A DNA stretch of 64,000 bases from Oegoconia quadripuncta (GCA_949316235.1 OX438747.1:35975601-36039600); one strand, 5' to 3'. Numbered from the stretch's first letter, positions 34,400 to 46,165 are shown. Translations and numbers: made by a program. The notes: generated from the sequence alone by a model not told the origin.

Positions 34400-35640
34400 G
34401 AATCGCATATCAATCACCGAAAGGCGCCTGCGATTATGGTTTTGAAAAAAAAAAATAATCGATTTATGCCAATACCTTGTATTTCACTTACCTAATATGC
34501 CCTATTTTTTTTCCTTACGGTAAAAAACCTCATCCAGTATTTATTTCTTGGGCATTTTGTTTTAATCTTACTTTATTTTGGGATTTTTATCCTTTTAGAT
34601 ATGTCAATCCCATTATACCTAATCTAAATAGCGAAAGAGAGAATTATTGATAACAAGCGTTCATCAGACTACACCAGGACAAAGTTGCGTCAGAAGTAGG
34701 AACAACTAATATGCTTTGAATAATGCCTACATCGAGTCTGTTCACGTTAAATTTTCTAATAAACATAATGTCTCTCTCTACTGTTCTTGGCACACATTTC
34801 TCAGTCATGTGCGAGGCATGGACCTAGTTGAGTTACTGGTTTCTGTTTACTTGGCAGGTTAGGTAGGACCTTACTTCGCATAACACAAATATTACGTTAA
34901 GCTCGCCCGGGGCCTTGCTTTTTCTTATTACATTTTGTTTTGTTTAGAGTTCAGTGAGTCAAATGTTATATAATATCTTATGCAGGTAGTTAAATCGTTA
35001 AATGGAACATGCAAGTAAAAACATAATTGATTTATTTAAAAACAGTAACAAATAAAGAGATGGAATTTAAATATAAATTAGAACTTAATGTAAAAAATTG
35101 GGGCCGCGAGGCAAGGTACCCGAAACGCTGGCAGCGTTTCCTCGTATGCAGATACTTAAGCGTTGAGCGATGTTAACGCCGCAGTTAAGTTTAATGTTTT
35201 CCTTCATGTATTTAGTTTAAGTAGAATCCGCTAGATGTCGTTGTTCAAAATTAAAACGCGGTATCAACTTGTGCACTGCAAATCGTTATATTTGATTTTA
35301 AGGTTCAGTTCAATACAGCTTACTTACCCAAGATTCTTGTTGTTTTATTCACTTCCAACACGGGAAGAGTTGTGCCTTGCGGCATTTTCAGGCTTTTGTA
35401 CAAGCGAGGAAACAACCAGCTCTCAGGTCACTAGTGACGTCGACTAAGCGCTTTGAAATATTAAATTGGCCATTCCAAACTGCATGTGATACGATGACAT
35501 TTATTTATTTATTCATGAGTGTGGTATTGGCTCAATGTAAACTGTCGCGGGTGACATCTTTAGTAACCCGCGTGTTGGCTAGGGTTTTAATATGGTGATA
35601 TTTTTTTTCGAAATCTCATGTTTTTTTATTATTATTATTA
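34400..35640. repeat. Dispersed repeat fragments shared with 54140-54410
   Basis: 34490-34560 (CCTAATATGCCCTATTTTTT) and 35160-35305 (GTTAACGCCGCAGTTAAGTT, CTAGATGTCGTTGTTCAAAA) match, in inverse orientation, one contiguous block at 54230-54400. A small palindrome CGAAACGCTGGCAGCGTTTC is at 35126. The remainder is unassigned. Confidence 0.45.
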
Positions 35641-35868
35641 TTTTTTTATGTACAACGGGTTGGTACTTGACCTCAATCACACCTGATGTTAAGTGAAGAT
35701 GAAGTCGAAGGTGGAAGCGTTACACGGAAACCCCAACACTTTTGGAGGACTGGCTATGTTATCTCTGACAACCGGAATATAACAATGCTATTAACATTGC
35801 TGCTTGGCGACAGATTTAGATAAGAATCGTAAACCCAATGTTGTTTACATTGAGCCACGGGGGCGGTT
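35641..35868 (-). mobile_element. HaSE-type SINE (family A)
   Basis: Minus copy with tail, body and part of the head (CGTAAACCCAATGTTGTTTA); deletion between TTTAGATAAG and the head. Confidence 0.75.
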
Positions 35869-35887
35869 TTTTTTAAATTACCGATTA

Positions 35888-36120
35888 GTGGTAGGGCATT
35901 TTAAATGTCCGCCTGGCTAGCTACCACCATCTTATCTAAATCTGCCGCCAAGCAGTTACAATGCTATTACATTGTTGTATTCCGGTTGTCAGAGATAAGA
36001 TAGACAGTCCCCCAAATGTGTTGGGGTTTACGGGTCACTATGCTTCCACCTTCCACCTCATCGTTACTTAACATCAGCTGTGATTGACCTCAAGTACGAA
36101 CCCGTTGTGCATAAAAAAAA
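35888..36120 (+). mobile_element. HaSE-type SINE (family A), head missing
   Basis: GTGGTAGGGCATTTTAAATG to a poly(A) end at 36120. Forms an inverted pair with the preceding copy. Confidence 0.75.
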
Positions 36121-36212
36121 TGCTTCCATTTTGATAGGTATAAGCACGGTATAAGTAAATTCTTTTCCAGAGAAATTGTCAATGTAATAAATTATCTTAA
36201 AATTATCTTATC

Positions 36213-36681
36213 TTAACCGGACAAACGTTGCAGAGTGTATGTATAGGACATACCTATTACGACCAAAATAAAAAATAAAACAATAGATTTTATTCAAAAA
36301 ATTAAATTTAGAAATGTAAATTTTATGAGTTGGACCTTAATGGCCGCGCTCTCTAAGTACTTTGACACAGTATCTTTGAAGACGCCGAAAGGCGACCAAT
36401 CGCCGCTCGCCGCCGGCGCTTGTCCCGGCGCACTTACTGTGATTATTGGTTGCCCCGCCACCCCCTTTGGCGTCTTCCACATGAACGTAGCCTTTTTTTC
36501 TCATCGATAAAATAAGGTACAATCGAAATGAAGTAAGTCTGTTAATTTGTATTTTCATTTGCACTTACATCTAATTTTTTTACTCGGAAACAAAATTTTT
36601 AAGGTTAGTTTTTTTAATGAATATATTATTTTATTGTCATGTACGTGCAATTGCCAAAGTTTGTCGGGTTAATTTTGTTAG

Positions 36682-36736
<55 letters not shown>

Positions 36737-37537
36737 CTTAGTTTAGTATTAGATAATTGGTGTAACTGTCCAAAATGTTTACCACTATTTAATGTTGTTG
36801 ACGGGTCGCATCCTCCACAAGAGATGGAATTGTCTCCGTTTTTGTCGGGATCCCACAGAGAGCCTGCAGTTGTGACGTCATCAATTCGAGGCTTTTTGTA
36901 CGGGACCCTCGTCTATTCCTGAGGCGCGCCTGACACTTTGCGACGCGGTCATACACATAGTGTACCCAAAGCACAGTAATGGGAGTCTCATTTTAGTAGT
37001 GAGTGACTAAAAAACGTTATACATTTAAATTAAAATCAAGCACTTCACGCCCCAACAATGTAACAGAGAATTTCTTAGATTTAACTGTTTCATAGGTAAT
37101 ACAATATTTTCCAGATATTGATGGATTGGTTATATAGGGTCTAACAAAATTAACCCGACAAACTTTGGCAATTGCACGTACATGACAATAAAATAATATA
37201 TTCATTAAAAAAACTAGCCTTAAACATTTTGTTTCCGAGTAAAAAAATTAAATGTATTAACAGACTTACTTCACTTCGATTGTACCTTGTTTTATTAATG
37301 AGAAAAAACTGGCAACGTTCCATTGATATGGAAGACGCCGATGGGGGTGGCGGGGCACAGGGCAAACACAGTTGTGTTGTGGCAAAGTACTTAGAGCGCG
37401 CGGCCGTTAATGTCCAACTCACAAAATTTACATTTCTTTTTATTTTTTGATTTTCCGTTAACTTTAATGTTTTATTTTTTATTTTTTTCGTAATAGGTAC
37501 ATTCTATACATACACTCTGCAAAGTTTGTCGGGTTAA
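36213..37537. mobile_element. Long foldback element flanked by TTAA
   Basis: Arms of roughly 400-480 bp: left begins TTAACCGGACAAACGTTGCA, right ends GCAAAGTTTGTCGGGTTAA. Inner arm ends are 36660-36690 and 37130-37160 (GACCCTATA / TATAGGGTC). Shared blocks include TGAGTTGGACCTTAATGGCC against GGCCGTTAATGTCCAACTCA. The left arm has a second, nested hairpin (GAAGACGCC...GGCGTCTTC). The 440-bp centre has a (TA)n run and unassigned sequence. TTAA ends suggest piggyBac-type mobility; no transposase. Confidence 0.65.
36683..36734. repeat. (TA)n microsatellite
   Basis: About 25 perfect TA units in the centre of the foldback element, followed by a 45-bp SINE family B tail fragment. Confidence 0.95.
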
Positions 37538-37667
37538 TTGTTTTGCGACGCCCTAGTTAGAGCCGAGTTTGCTCGGAACAGTCTGGGAGTTGGGCTACTG
37601 TTTTTAATAGATGCTGTGCCGTGACTGCAGTTGGTCCGAGAAAATATTCTGTCACGCAAGTACATAA

Positions 37668-38008
37668 TACAGGGTGTCCCTGGAAGTATGGATCAAATCG
37701 AACAGGGGCATGGGGAAGGTCATTCCCAAACTTTTTAACCCTATGAATGTCGGTGCCATTTTTTACGGTTCAAAAGTTATGATCAATTTTTTACATTTTC
37801 ATATTATCGAATAGTGCTTATACAAAAAAATTTTTTAAAAGAAAACTAGCAAAGCTATCAGCTTAATTTTTTAATTAAAAATAATTTTTTTTTTTTTTTT
37901 CTTATTTTTTTTTTTTTTTATTATTTTTTTTTTTTTCAGCTTAAGTTTGGGAATGACCTTCCCCATGCCCCTGTTCGATTTGATCCATACTTCCAGGGAC
38001 ACCCTGTA
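37668..38008. mobile_element. MITE with TACAGGGTGTCCC ends
   Basis: TACAGGGTGTCCCTGGAAGT and its inverse ACTTCCAGGGACACCCTGTA bound 340 bp; inverted arms extend about 70 bp (GATCAAATCGAACAGGGGCA). TA target site and CAGGGTG ends are typical of Tc1/mariner-type MITEs. Core is poly-T rich. Confidence 0.8.
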
Positions 38009-38044
38009 TAAATTATACTGTAATTAGTATCTACAGTAATACAT

Positions 38045-38165
38045 GGTATCTAACTAATATTATAAATGCGATAGTTTGGATGTTTGTTTGTTGGTCAATC
38101 ACGGTGAAACGGATGAACGGATTTGGATGAAATTTCGTATAGAGATACATAGGTAGGTTCGTATA
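38045..38165 (+). mobile_element. Dispersed repeat of the GGATTTGGATGAAATTT family
   Basis: CTAACTAATATTATAAATGC, GACGGATTTGG-like block and GATGAAATTTCGTATAGAGA. Related segments: 39195-39390 (minus), 47970-48180 and 48190-48330. A widespread insect non-autonomous repeat, possibly Helitron-like. Confidence 0.5.
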
Positions 38166-38207
38166 CCTTTGACTAAGATAAGCATATTTCTTATCTTTTT
38201 TAGGATG

Positions 38208-38475
38208 TCCTGTTTAGTGTGGTGGTTAGAAACTGTGACCACTATACCCAAAGGTCGCGGGTTCGAATCCCGCTAGGGGCATATGTTTGTGTGATGAATA
38301 CGGACATGTGTACCCGAGTTATGGATGTTTTCATTTTTAGTAAGTATTTATTTACAAAAAAAAATGTATTTGTGTAATATATCAACCATCTGGTATCCAC
38401 AACACAAGCCTATAGTTTCTTAATGTGGAACTAGATGGCGTTGTGTGTATGTCCAAGGATATTTATTATTTATTT
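38208..38475 (+). mobile_element. tRNA-headed SINE (family B)
   Basis: CCTGTTTAGTGTGGTGGTTA (A box), GCGGGTTCGAATCCCGCTAG (B box), then body and ATTTATT tail. Confidence 0.8.
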
Positions 38476-39190
38476 ACATAGAATTAACAGCATTATTACA
38501 AATTCTTATACGGAAAACCAATACCTACCAAACTTAAGCCAATTAGAGATTCTTGTTTATTGATATAAGTTGGCTTGCTCACTAATGTACCATATTTTCT
38601 CCGCTGCTATTAAAGCACTATTAATGTATTTTTGCATCTACGGAGCACTATTTGAGCACTAATCATAAACATAGATCATACACGTGCAGCCGTGTTAACT
38701 TGACGTCAAGGTGGCTTGTTCAGTGAAATACCTAAATATCTCTTAAAATGCAGTATGGTTGGTTATGTCCATGAAGATCATCATATAAATAGTCCGTTTT
38801 CAATTTGTACTTAAAATCCTTGTATAATAACTATTTGATTCCTCAGATTTCTCTCTTGACTACTGCGTCCGTATTTCCTGCCTGTAATCCTGTCCACTGT
38901 ACATTTGCGTACTCAATAGAGAATAGTAACCTGTATTCGTTGGCAATAAGGTGGTACTCTCGATAACGCAGCGGCAAGTATGTTGGTCAGCAGGATGCTG
39001 CAATGGGGAATGTACTTGTGGCAGAGTTTTCGTTGAGTTTCACAATGAAGCGCTTGCAGCGCTATTTTCAGCGTGAAATTAATTTGAAAATCTTGTGTGT
39101 GGGAAAACCTTTTTTAAGCATTCTGGAAATAATATCAGGCTGCTGTGAAGCTCACAGTTAGTGGTCGCAAAAATGGCTTCGCTTTTTAAA
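38476..39190. other. Unassigned intergenic DNA
   Basis: No coding frame, RNA gene or repeat that I recognise. Confidence 0.5.
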
Positions 39191-39194
39191 AATA

Positions 39195-39455
39195 AATTTA
39201 TTTTAATAATAGCTATCCATCCGCGGCTTCGCCTGCATGGAATAATTTTATCGCGGATATGTTTAATTTTCCCGCGGCAACAAAAATAGCCTGTTTAAAA
39301 TAGGGTATGTTCTACGTATATCCGAAATTTCATCCAAATACGTTCATCCGTTTCGCCGTGACTGAACAAACAAACAAACATCCAAACTTAATCAGGTGTG
39401 GAGTCACCAGTGAACAGGAATTGCAACAATTAATTTTCACCCTGTATAGAACGAA
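39195..39455 (-). mobile_element. GGATTTGGATGAAATTT-family repeat fused to a TACAGGGTG MITE end
   Basis: 39195-39390 is the inverse of the 47970 copy type (CGAAATTTCATCCAAATACG, CGTTCATCCGTTTCGCCGTG). 39398-39451 (GTGGAGTCACCAGTGAACAG to CACCCTGTA) is a single MITE end related to 41866. Confidence 0.45.
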
Positions 39456-39539
39456 GTTAAAAGTAAACCTATCACAGCTGCGTAGACTTTACAAGTTAAT
39501 AATCAAAAATAAAAACTCGTTCTAATGCCAGGCGATTTC

Positions 39540-40015
39540 ACAATTAATAGATAGATTATATACGTCACTGCGTTTATACAGACACACTATTTTTAAATTA
39601 CAAAGAAATATATGTACATATAAAAGTAAAGAATAGAAAATACAAAGAGCGAGTGTGTGCCGCAGTAGCACAAATGGATGACCCATTTGTGCTACTGCGG
39701 CTCAGTTTGGCACATCATTCAAAGAGCGAGTTTTCAACAACCTACAAGTACGAGTGCATAAAAGTATGCGCATGTTCCCGTCTGCGTGTCCATTTGTGGT
39801 CAATCGTGAGTGAAAAGTGTCGGTTGTTGATACAGCTAGTGTTGAGTAGTAATTATGATAACTAGTTAAATGAATGATAATGATGTGACAAAAGGAAAAG
39901 AGAAGTGAATAGGAAGTTCCACTACAGAGAACGCTTTGGAATTCATTTTTTTTTATTTTTCCATTAAATGTGCCCTAAGGTGTTTTTTGAACAAGCTTAA
40001 TGATAATAATGAAAA
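39540..40015 (-). mobile_element. LINE 3' region, copy 1 (paired with 47090-47945)
   Basis: Matches 47090-47945 in inverse orientation (TTTGTGGTCAATCGTGAGTG, AGTGTCGGTTGTTGATACAG, CCCTAAGGTGTTTTTTGAAC). The GATA-like end at 39547 fits a LINE 3' tail. It contains the 19-bp-arm hairpin at 39659-39701. Confidence 0.5.
39659..39701. repeat. Perfect hairpin, 19-bp arms, 5-nt loop
   Basis: GCCGCAGTAGCACAAATGG, ATGAC, and CCATTTGTGCTACTGCGGC. Absent as a hairpin from the sister copy at 47795-47815, which has only one arm. Confidence 0.95.
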
Positions 40016-40079
40016 TAAATAAAAATAATGAAATTTTTTTTTTTTAATTATTGTGCCTTTTGTAATATAAAAACCTGTT

Positions 40080-40235
40080 TTTAAAAAGAGCAACCGTTCG
40101 AGTTACTTGCTTGTTCTTCTCAGGGGAAAAGTGCCTTTTGAGCAAGCAGTAGCTTTAAAATTCTAAAATCTGACTATTTTAAGTGTACCCGGGGTGTACC
40201 TACAAAATAAAGCATTTTTGAGTTTGAGTTTATTA
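40080..40235 (+). mobile_element. LINE 3' UTR fragment
   Basis: AAGAGCAACCGTTCGAGTTA, GCAAGCAGTAGCTTTAAAAT and CCTACAAAATAAAGCATTTT. Same as 1130-1290. Confidence 0.5.
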
Positions 40236-41317
40236 TAGTCTATTATTATGACTATATTATAGTCGAAAAAGTTAGAATAGTTACTTTACGTTGAATTTGT
40301 TTATCAAACAAAACAACCCTCTAAATTCGTATATTGTGACGGGCAAGTACGGAACCCTACACCGTGGCCCTACGCGCACTTGGCCAGCTTTTCCGTCAAA
40401 GCAGCGCTGTATCGCTTTAGGAAGCATTAACTTGTACGCGCAGTGTGTGCACGGGCCTCTAGCGCGAGTGTCGCCTGTCGGTGGGCATCATAACTGTGTA
40501 TTCCTTAGCTATACGCATAAAAAATCGTAAATATAAATACGACGGACGTCATAAAAGATTTAAAAAAAATTATAACTTTCGTTTTACCCGACTGCCGAAA
40601 GGAGGGTAATGTTTTTTGAGTTTAAGTATCAAAAAATGTTTTGTTAGAATTTTTATTTGTTTCATATAGATTTTGCCTAAACAGCTTGACCGAATTTGAA
40701 AGTGTAGTTACAGGATGACACTATGCATGTTTTCTCTAATTAATATTTTAACATATTAGACAAATATGTTGATATTGATGAAAAAAATATGTTGATGTTC
40801 CAAATAAATAAATAAGTATACCGGGTGTCAATTTAGAAAGAAAAAACTTTATTCGCATTATAGATAAATTTTATTCGCATGACAAATAAACTTTATTCGC
40901 ATTACAGTTATACATACAAAACAAAAATAGATTAAAAACTAATATAACAAATTAGAAGACATGGTACAGCAAAATCATGTGTGTGCCGTAGTAATTCAAA
41001 AGGCTTATAGCTCCGACTTATTTTTTTTAAATTTATTTATTTAGGTTCACAGGCGATTGTTTACGCAATTATTATTACACAAAATTTCTTAACACCACTT
41101 AAACGTAACAATCATTTATGTAAACACTGCTTCCACTATGTAATTATACGGTAGGTTCATATTTACCCAATACCAGGGTTAAACAGTAATATTGACTAAT
41201 AGACATTAATTGAATTAACTAATTTTTTATTTGTAATATAATATTACTTATTATGTAAATTATTTATTATTTAGTTTGCTTTTTGAGAACCGCACTTTTG
41301 TGTTCTTCACAATTTAA
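40236..41317. other. Unassigned DNA with small repeat pieces
   Basis: 40335-40410 has the common lepidopteran phrase GTACGGAACCCT and CGCACTTGGCCAGCTTTT. 40580-40620 (CCCGACTGCCGAAAGGAGGG) is shared with 52640-52690 and 54445 (minus). 40845-40920 has four short CTTTATTCGCAT repeats. No gene. Confidence 0.45.
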
Positions 41318-41647
41318 CCGCCTCCGTGGCTCAATGTAAACAACATTGGGTTTACGGTTCGGAGTTCGCGGGTTCGATCCCCAGCGGGGTACATATTTAG
41401 TACTCGGTTTGGTTGGTGGTAGGGTATATTAAATGTCCGCCTGGTTAGCTACCACCATCTTATCTAAATCTGCCGCCAAACAGCAACGTTAATAGCATTG
41501 TTGTGTTCCGGTTGTCAGAGAAAAGATAGCCAGCCCCCCAAATAAGATGGGGTTTCCGGGTCAGCACGCTACCACCTTCGGCCTCATCTTCACTTAACAT
41601 CAGGTGTGATTGAGGTCAAGTGCTAACCCGTTGTAGATAAAAAAAAA
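41318..41647 (+). mobile_element. HaSE-type SINE (family A), complete
   Basis: Best copy in the window: tRNA-like head CCGCCTCCGTGGCTCAATGT with B box GGGTTCGATCCCC, GCGGGGTACATATTTAGTAC, body, CATCAGGTGTGATTGAGGTC, GTTGTAGAT and poly(A). Confidence 0.85.
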
Positions 41648-41865
41648 CAATTGAAGAAAATATAGGCGAACATAAAAGAAAGATAGATAAATCGTTTATT
41701 TGTATCTCCAGTCACACACATACCATAAGTTCCAAAGCAATTGGATAAACATATTTTATAACAATCCATAAAAGTAACATCAGCATACATTAGAGTATGT
41801 GGATGTGTATGCATGCAAACGAACGTAGAACTCCTTTTTTGGGTCGGCTATAAATTGGTTTATAC

Positions 41866-41995
41866 AGGGTGAATTTAATTCGTGGAATTCCTGTTTACTG
41901 CTGACTCCACTTTATTACGAACACCTTTTCCCGAGGAACCGTAGCCGAATACGATCAAAAAAATTTTCGATTACATATACAAAGTAAAGTCAAAG
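41866..41995 (-). mobile_element. TACAGGGTG-ended MITE relic
   Basis: TACAGGGTGAATTTAATTCG, then CTGACTCCACTTTATTACGA. Related to 14815-14950 and 39398-39451 and, more distantly, to 42670-43035. Confidence 0.4.
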
Positions 41996-42660
41996 TCAAA
42001 GTCAAAAAAATATTTATTTCGTAGGATAAAGATTATCACTTGAAAACGTCACATTTTTTATCTTAACATTAAAATTATTGACATTATTGCTCATTCGCAA
42101 AGCAGATTCCCCAGAGAAGAACGAGCAAGAAACTCAAGGGTTGCTCTTTTAAATAAGTTTGGGTTACAATCATATTATATTGTATAATTAGGCTGAATAT
42201 CGCCGAGCGGTCTATGTCCATGCTTGCTTACCATCCAGATAGTCAGAAATTTTATAATAGCCTTTGGTAAATAATGTCTGTTTTATGATGGTTTTGAATT
42301 TATTTAAGAAAGAAAGTAAGAAAGAAAGAAATCATTTATTTCGGACTTTGAGGTCCATACATTATAAAATAAAATACATACACATAAATATACAAAAGTG
42401 TTAGTACCAAACAACTTAATAACTATGTCAGTAAAATTTAAAATGCTCATTGGATGCCACATGCATCGACATCCAGTGAGCGAGAACAGGGCTGTCTATT
42501 CTCTCGGCTATCACCCTCAGGAGACTGTTGTTACCGCCGTTACCGTTGTTAAAGGTAAATTTTGTATCTCCACTGGAACCTTATTATAAAAGCGTTAAAC
42601 CATTCTAAAACCACCTTTTGTAGGAAGTGCCACAATTCAGCTGAACTCTGCTATTCTTTC
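41985..42660 (-). pseudogene. Two or three stacked LINE 3' ends (minus)
   Basis: 41985-42310 equals the 30055 LINE 3' end. 42310-42550 is a second LINE 3' UTR with a (TTTC)n tail (GAGGTCCATACATTATAAAA). 42550-42660 resumes the first type (TCCACTGGAACCTTATTATA), so one LINE may have inserted into the other. Confidence 0.5.
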
Positions 42661-42664
42661 TAGT

Positions 42665-43040
42665 TCCTAGTGTATAGTTGTTCGTAATGAAGAGTGGAGT
42701 AACCAGCCGGAAATTTTTGGAAGTTGGTTTCAGAGGGCGGAGTGTGTTTTGTTTCGACGTAACTTTACTACCGCGTTCACGTTCACGTGACGATTTGTAT
42801 GAAGAAATGTGCAGCGCCTCTAGCGGATAGTTTGCAAAACGATTTATTTCATAGATACTTTTTGCGTAAACGCGAACGCGATGGTAAAGTTAAAAGCGAG
42901 ACAAAACTCGCACTTCGCACACTGAACGGTTTACTTTCTATGGGTAATCGAAAATTTTTTGATCGAATTCGACTATGGGGAAAATTGTTCGTAATCAATA
43001 ATGGCGTCGCCAGTTAATGGGAATTACACGAATTCAAATT
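42665..43040 (+). repeat. Dispersed repeat (pair with 48470-48655)
   Basis: CGCGTTCACGTTCACGTGAC, TGCAGCGCCTCTAGCGGATA and GTTTGCAAAACGATTT recur inverted at 48560-48650. The 76-codon frame here has no known domain. Confidence 0.5.
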
Positions 43041-43078
43041 AACTTTATATCAATCAATCAATCAAATACTCTTTATTC

Positions 43079-43309
43079 CCGATTGGTGTAGTGGACAGTA
43101 ACCCTGTCAGCAAAACCAACGGTTGCGGTTTCGAATCCCGCGAGAGTTAAATATTTGTGTGATGAATACAAACATTTATTCCCGACTCATGGATGCTTAT
43201 GTAAATATTTATGTATGTTTATCCATTATCTAGATACAATAGCACAAGCTTTGCTTAGTTTGGTGACTAGATGATTGGTGTAAGTGTCCGAAATATTTAT
43301 TTATTTATT
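43079..43309 (+). mobile_element. tRNA-headed SINE (family B, second subfamily)
   Basis: CGATTGGTGTAGTGGACAGT, GTTTCGAATCCCGCGAGAG, TGATGAATACAAACATTT and a GTCCGAAATATTTATTTA tail. Confidence 0.75.
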
Positions 43310-43448
43310 GCATAATTAACAAAAGCTACATGAAGAATAAAGAGTACATAATTAATCGCACAAAAAGGCGGCCTTATCGCTAACGGCGATCTCTTCCAGC
43401 AAACCTTAGCGTAAAGATACAAGCTACCATATTCTATACCATCAGATT

Positions 43449-43687
43449 TATATTAATTCATATCACACAGCGCCATCTGGGTCCACAAAAAGCATCTAGG
43501 CTTGTGGTTGATAAACTACACAAATATTTTTTTTTATAAATAAATACATGTATAAATGAAAAATATCCATAACTCGGGAACACATGTCTGTATTCATCAT
43601 ACAAACATATGCCCCTAGCGGGATTCGAACCCGCGACCATTTGATATAGTAGCAGGGTTGCTAACCACTACACCTAACAGGTCGTGT
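43449..43687 (-). mobile_element. tRNA-headed SINE (family B)
   Basis: Minus copy: GCCCCTAGCGGGATTCGAAC, ACTACACCTAACAGGTCG. Full head. Confidence 0.78.
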
Positions 43688-43759
43688 ATACGCTACAATA
43701 GCTACTACCATTATTCATTGTCGTCAACAAAGTTAGCTTTAACCAAAAGACATCCGCAT

Positions 43760-44425
43760 TTTTGGGCCAGTGTTTTGTCACCTAATAAAAGGTACACCTA
43801 AAAAAAGCCGGTACTAAAGACTATCAACTTAGCTATTCAAAAGAATTTTTGGAACCTTAGTATAGTTATAAGAAATATTTGAAAATATCGCTCTCAGAAA
43901 ACATTTTGGCTCACAAACTATACATAAACTAAATTCTTTCCAAAAAAAAAAAATAGACAAGTGACAACTGACAACTGACATTTTTGACTGTGAGGTTATA
44001 ATTTAAGTAGGGATAACCATGGACGTAACAATCAAACTGTTACGTCCATGGGGATAACAGCAACAGCGAGCGAGCGACGGACGACTTTTTTTTTTTTTTT
44101 TTTTATATGAGAGAGCGGCAAACGAGCATGCGGGTCACCTGATGGAAAGTAATCACCGCCGCCCATGGACACCCGCAACACCAAAAGACTCTGAAAAGAA
44201 AGAACAATTTTTCTTTGGCCTAGCATCTTGTTTCCATGCGTGAGAATGCATGTGGTTAATGTTGCCAGTATATAATTTCAAAGTTCCCCAAACCATATTT
44301 CAAACCTCTTTTGTTCTTTTCTAAAGTCCTTTAAAAATATATGTGTTAGGTTTTTAGCACGTCTGGTACTAAGAGTTCAAGACTATATTTATTAATTGAA
44401 GTGACAACAAACTGGCCCAAAGATG
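43760..44425. mobile_element. Possible DNA element with TTTGGGCCAGT ends
   Basis: TTTTTGGGCCAGTGTTTTGT, CAC at 43763 is mirrored by GTGACAACAAACTGGCCCAAA (split here: GTGACAACAAAC TGGCCCAAA) near 44401-44421. Inside: an exact hairpin CCATGGACGTAACA/TGTTACGTCCATGG (44017-44051) and a retroposon tail (44083-44190). Weak assignment. Confidence 0.4.
44083..44190 (-). mobile_element. Poly(A) retroposon tail (family D)
   Basis: Minus strand GTGTTGCGGGTGTCCATGGG, CGGCGGTGATTACTTTCCAT and CAGGTGACCCGCATGCTCG, then poly(A). Same as the ends at 52886 and 57680. Confidence 0.65.
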
Positions 44426-44479
44426 TTTGGAACTGTGCTGTTGTCCTTTCAAACACTGTATAAATAAGTTTGGTTTGGC

Positions 44480-44800
44480 TTTTTGGCGGGAACTCGGCGA
44501 GTGAAGTAGCATTTTTCTTTATAAGTCTTAAAATTTGTGCATTCTAACTTTTGAAGCTTAATAATGGCAGAATATTGTGCAGCAAACGTTAGTGTTGGTG
44601 TACAGGTGAAGGGAAGTGTAAATTAAAGTGCGTAACGGAGCTTTCGGGTTCCCACAAGAAGCCGCCAAAATCTTTTGTAAAGCATTCTGCCACTTTACTG
44701 AAGAATGACTTGACCGTGACTGTGACTAGACTCTGTATACGACGAATTACTTGTTTTGATTGAGACTGACCTATAAACTGAAGAAATAAGATAAATAAAA
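44480..44800 (+). mobile_element. Retroposon-like repeat (family C)
   Basis: AATAATGGCAGAATATTGTG, GTGCGTAACGGAGCTTTCGG and CTGAAGAATGACTTGACCGT, near-identical to 59320-59560. Confidence 0.6.
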
Positions 44801-45057
44801 ATTTTCACTCGAAACTGGCAGTAATGTCCCTCGACAATGAGGTTGACTGGTTGCCATCCTCAAAAATAAGAAGAAGAAGAAGTTTGGTTTGTCCACAGCT
44901 CAACTATAATAGGTGACACAGCTCGGTTCACTTAGGGCCATTAGCACATTTAAACAAAATTGTATTTTGTTAAATTATCAAATTAACTTGCCCTTTGGTG
45001 GACGAGCTGCTCCATCGTACCTGCGTTGACGTGGCGACAAACCTATTATATTATATT

Positions 45058-45313
45058 GGCACTTTTGTGTTTGGTGAAACACTGACCACTATACCAAAAC
45101 GTCGCGGGTTCGAATACCGCTAGGGGCATATGTTTGTATGATGAATAAAGACACGTGTTCCCGAGTTATGGATGTTATATTATGTATTTATTTACAAAAA
45201 GAAAATGTATTTGTGTAATTTATCAACCATCTGGTATCCATAACACAAGCCTCGATGCTTACTGTGGACCTAGATGGCGCTGTGTGTATGTGCAAAGATA
45301 TTTATTTATTTAT
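45058..45313 (+). mobile_element. tRNA-headed SINE (family B)
   Basis: Head with a decayed A box (TTTGGTGAAACACTGACC), CGCGGGTTCGAATACCGCTA, body and ATTTATTTA tail. Confidence 0.75.
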
Positions 45314-45559
45314 ACTGCTTCCCCATAAATTACCTGTATAAATATTCAATATAAAAGCTATATGCAACTGTTATATTTAGTTATGTAAATGGATTTGCAA
45401 ACTAATCCAACATTCCGCATCACATCGGAGGCTCTTGACGTTGGGCTCCCTCTGAAAACCAGCGCTGTAACAATTAAACCATTCTTTATTGCAAATAAAC
45501 ACAAAAGATACATTTGTCAGATACAAACAACAAAACAGAGATATAGTGACATAACAGAG

Positions 45560-45948
45560 ATATAGTAAGGTAATAAATTGTATTTTTATTTTATTAGTGT
45601 ATTTAAATAGCAAGGTATTGATAATGTTCTCTCTTGTTTTTGACATTTTAAAATTATTTACAATTAGAAAACGTGTGCTAGTTGTGATTGTATTTTGACA
45701 TTTTAACGCTATATTTTGACCTTAATTAATTGGAAATTGTATACTTATTGACATTGTAAATTTTATTTGTAACATAATTAATTGAAAATTGTTTATTGTA
45801 TTGCACTACATTTTAAATTTTTATTGACATATGCACGCCACAACTGGCAGATTGTGATGGAAACATTTTAATTTAAGACCGTTATTGTACCCATGATCCT
45901 GCAAATAAAGTTTCATTTCATTTCATTTCATTTCATTTCATTTCAAAC
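45560..45948 (+). mobile_element. LINE 3' UTR with (TTTCA)n tail
   Basis: AT-rich, ends CCATGATCCTGCAAATAAAG, then six TTTCA units (45911-45945). No ORF left. 45314-45559 includes another LINE-type end in inverse orientation. Confidence 0.5.
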
Positions 45949-46165
45949 GTGAGCTTATCTCTAAGAGCAATTGCTACAGCATATGCTAAGATGGAGTTCA
46001 TTTTCGACAACACACTGCACTCACCGCATTTCAAAATATCCCTGTTTTCTGTATATTGTAGTAATTTTCTTGACTTTATTAATATTGTTGTTGCTATAGT
46101 GTGGATGTCAAATAAATATATGTCATGTTTAAGTAAGTAAGAGCTCATGTAAAAACAATGCTAAT

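Noticed and set aside
36325..36510. Plus-strand frame with a coding-like look and an inverse relative at 37150-37422
   Set aside because: Both lie in the arms of the foldback element, so the similarity is from the inverted repeat and not from a gene pair.
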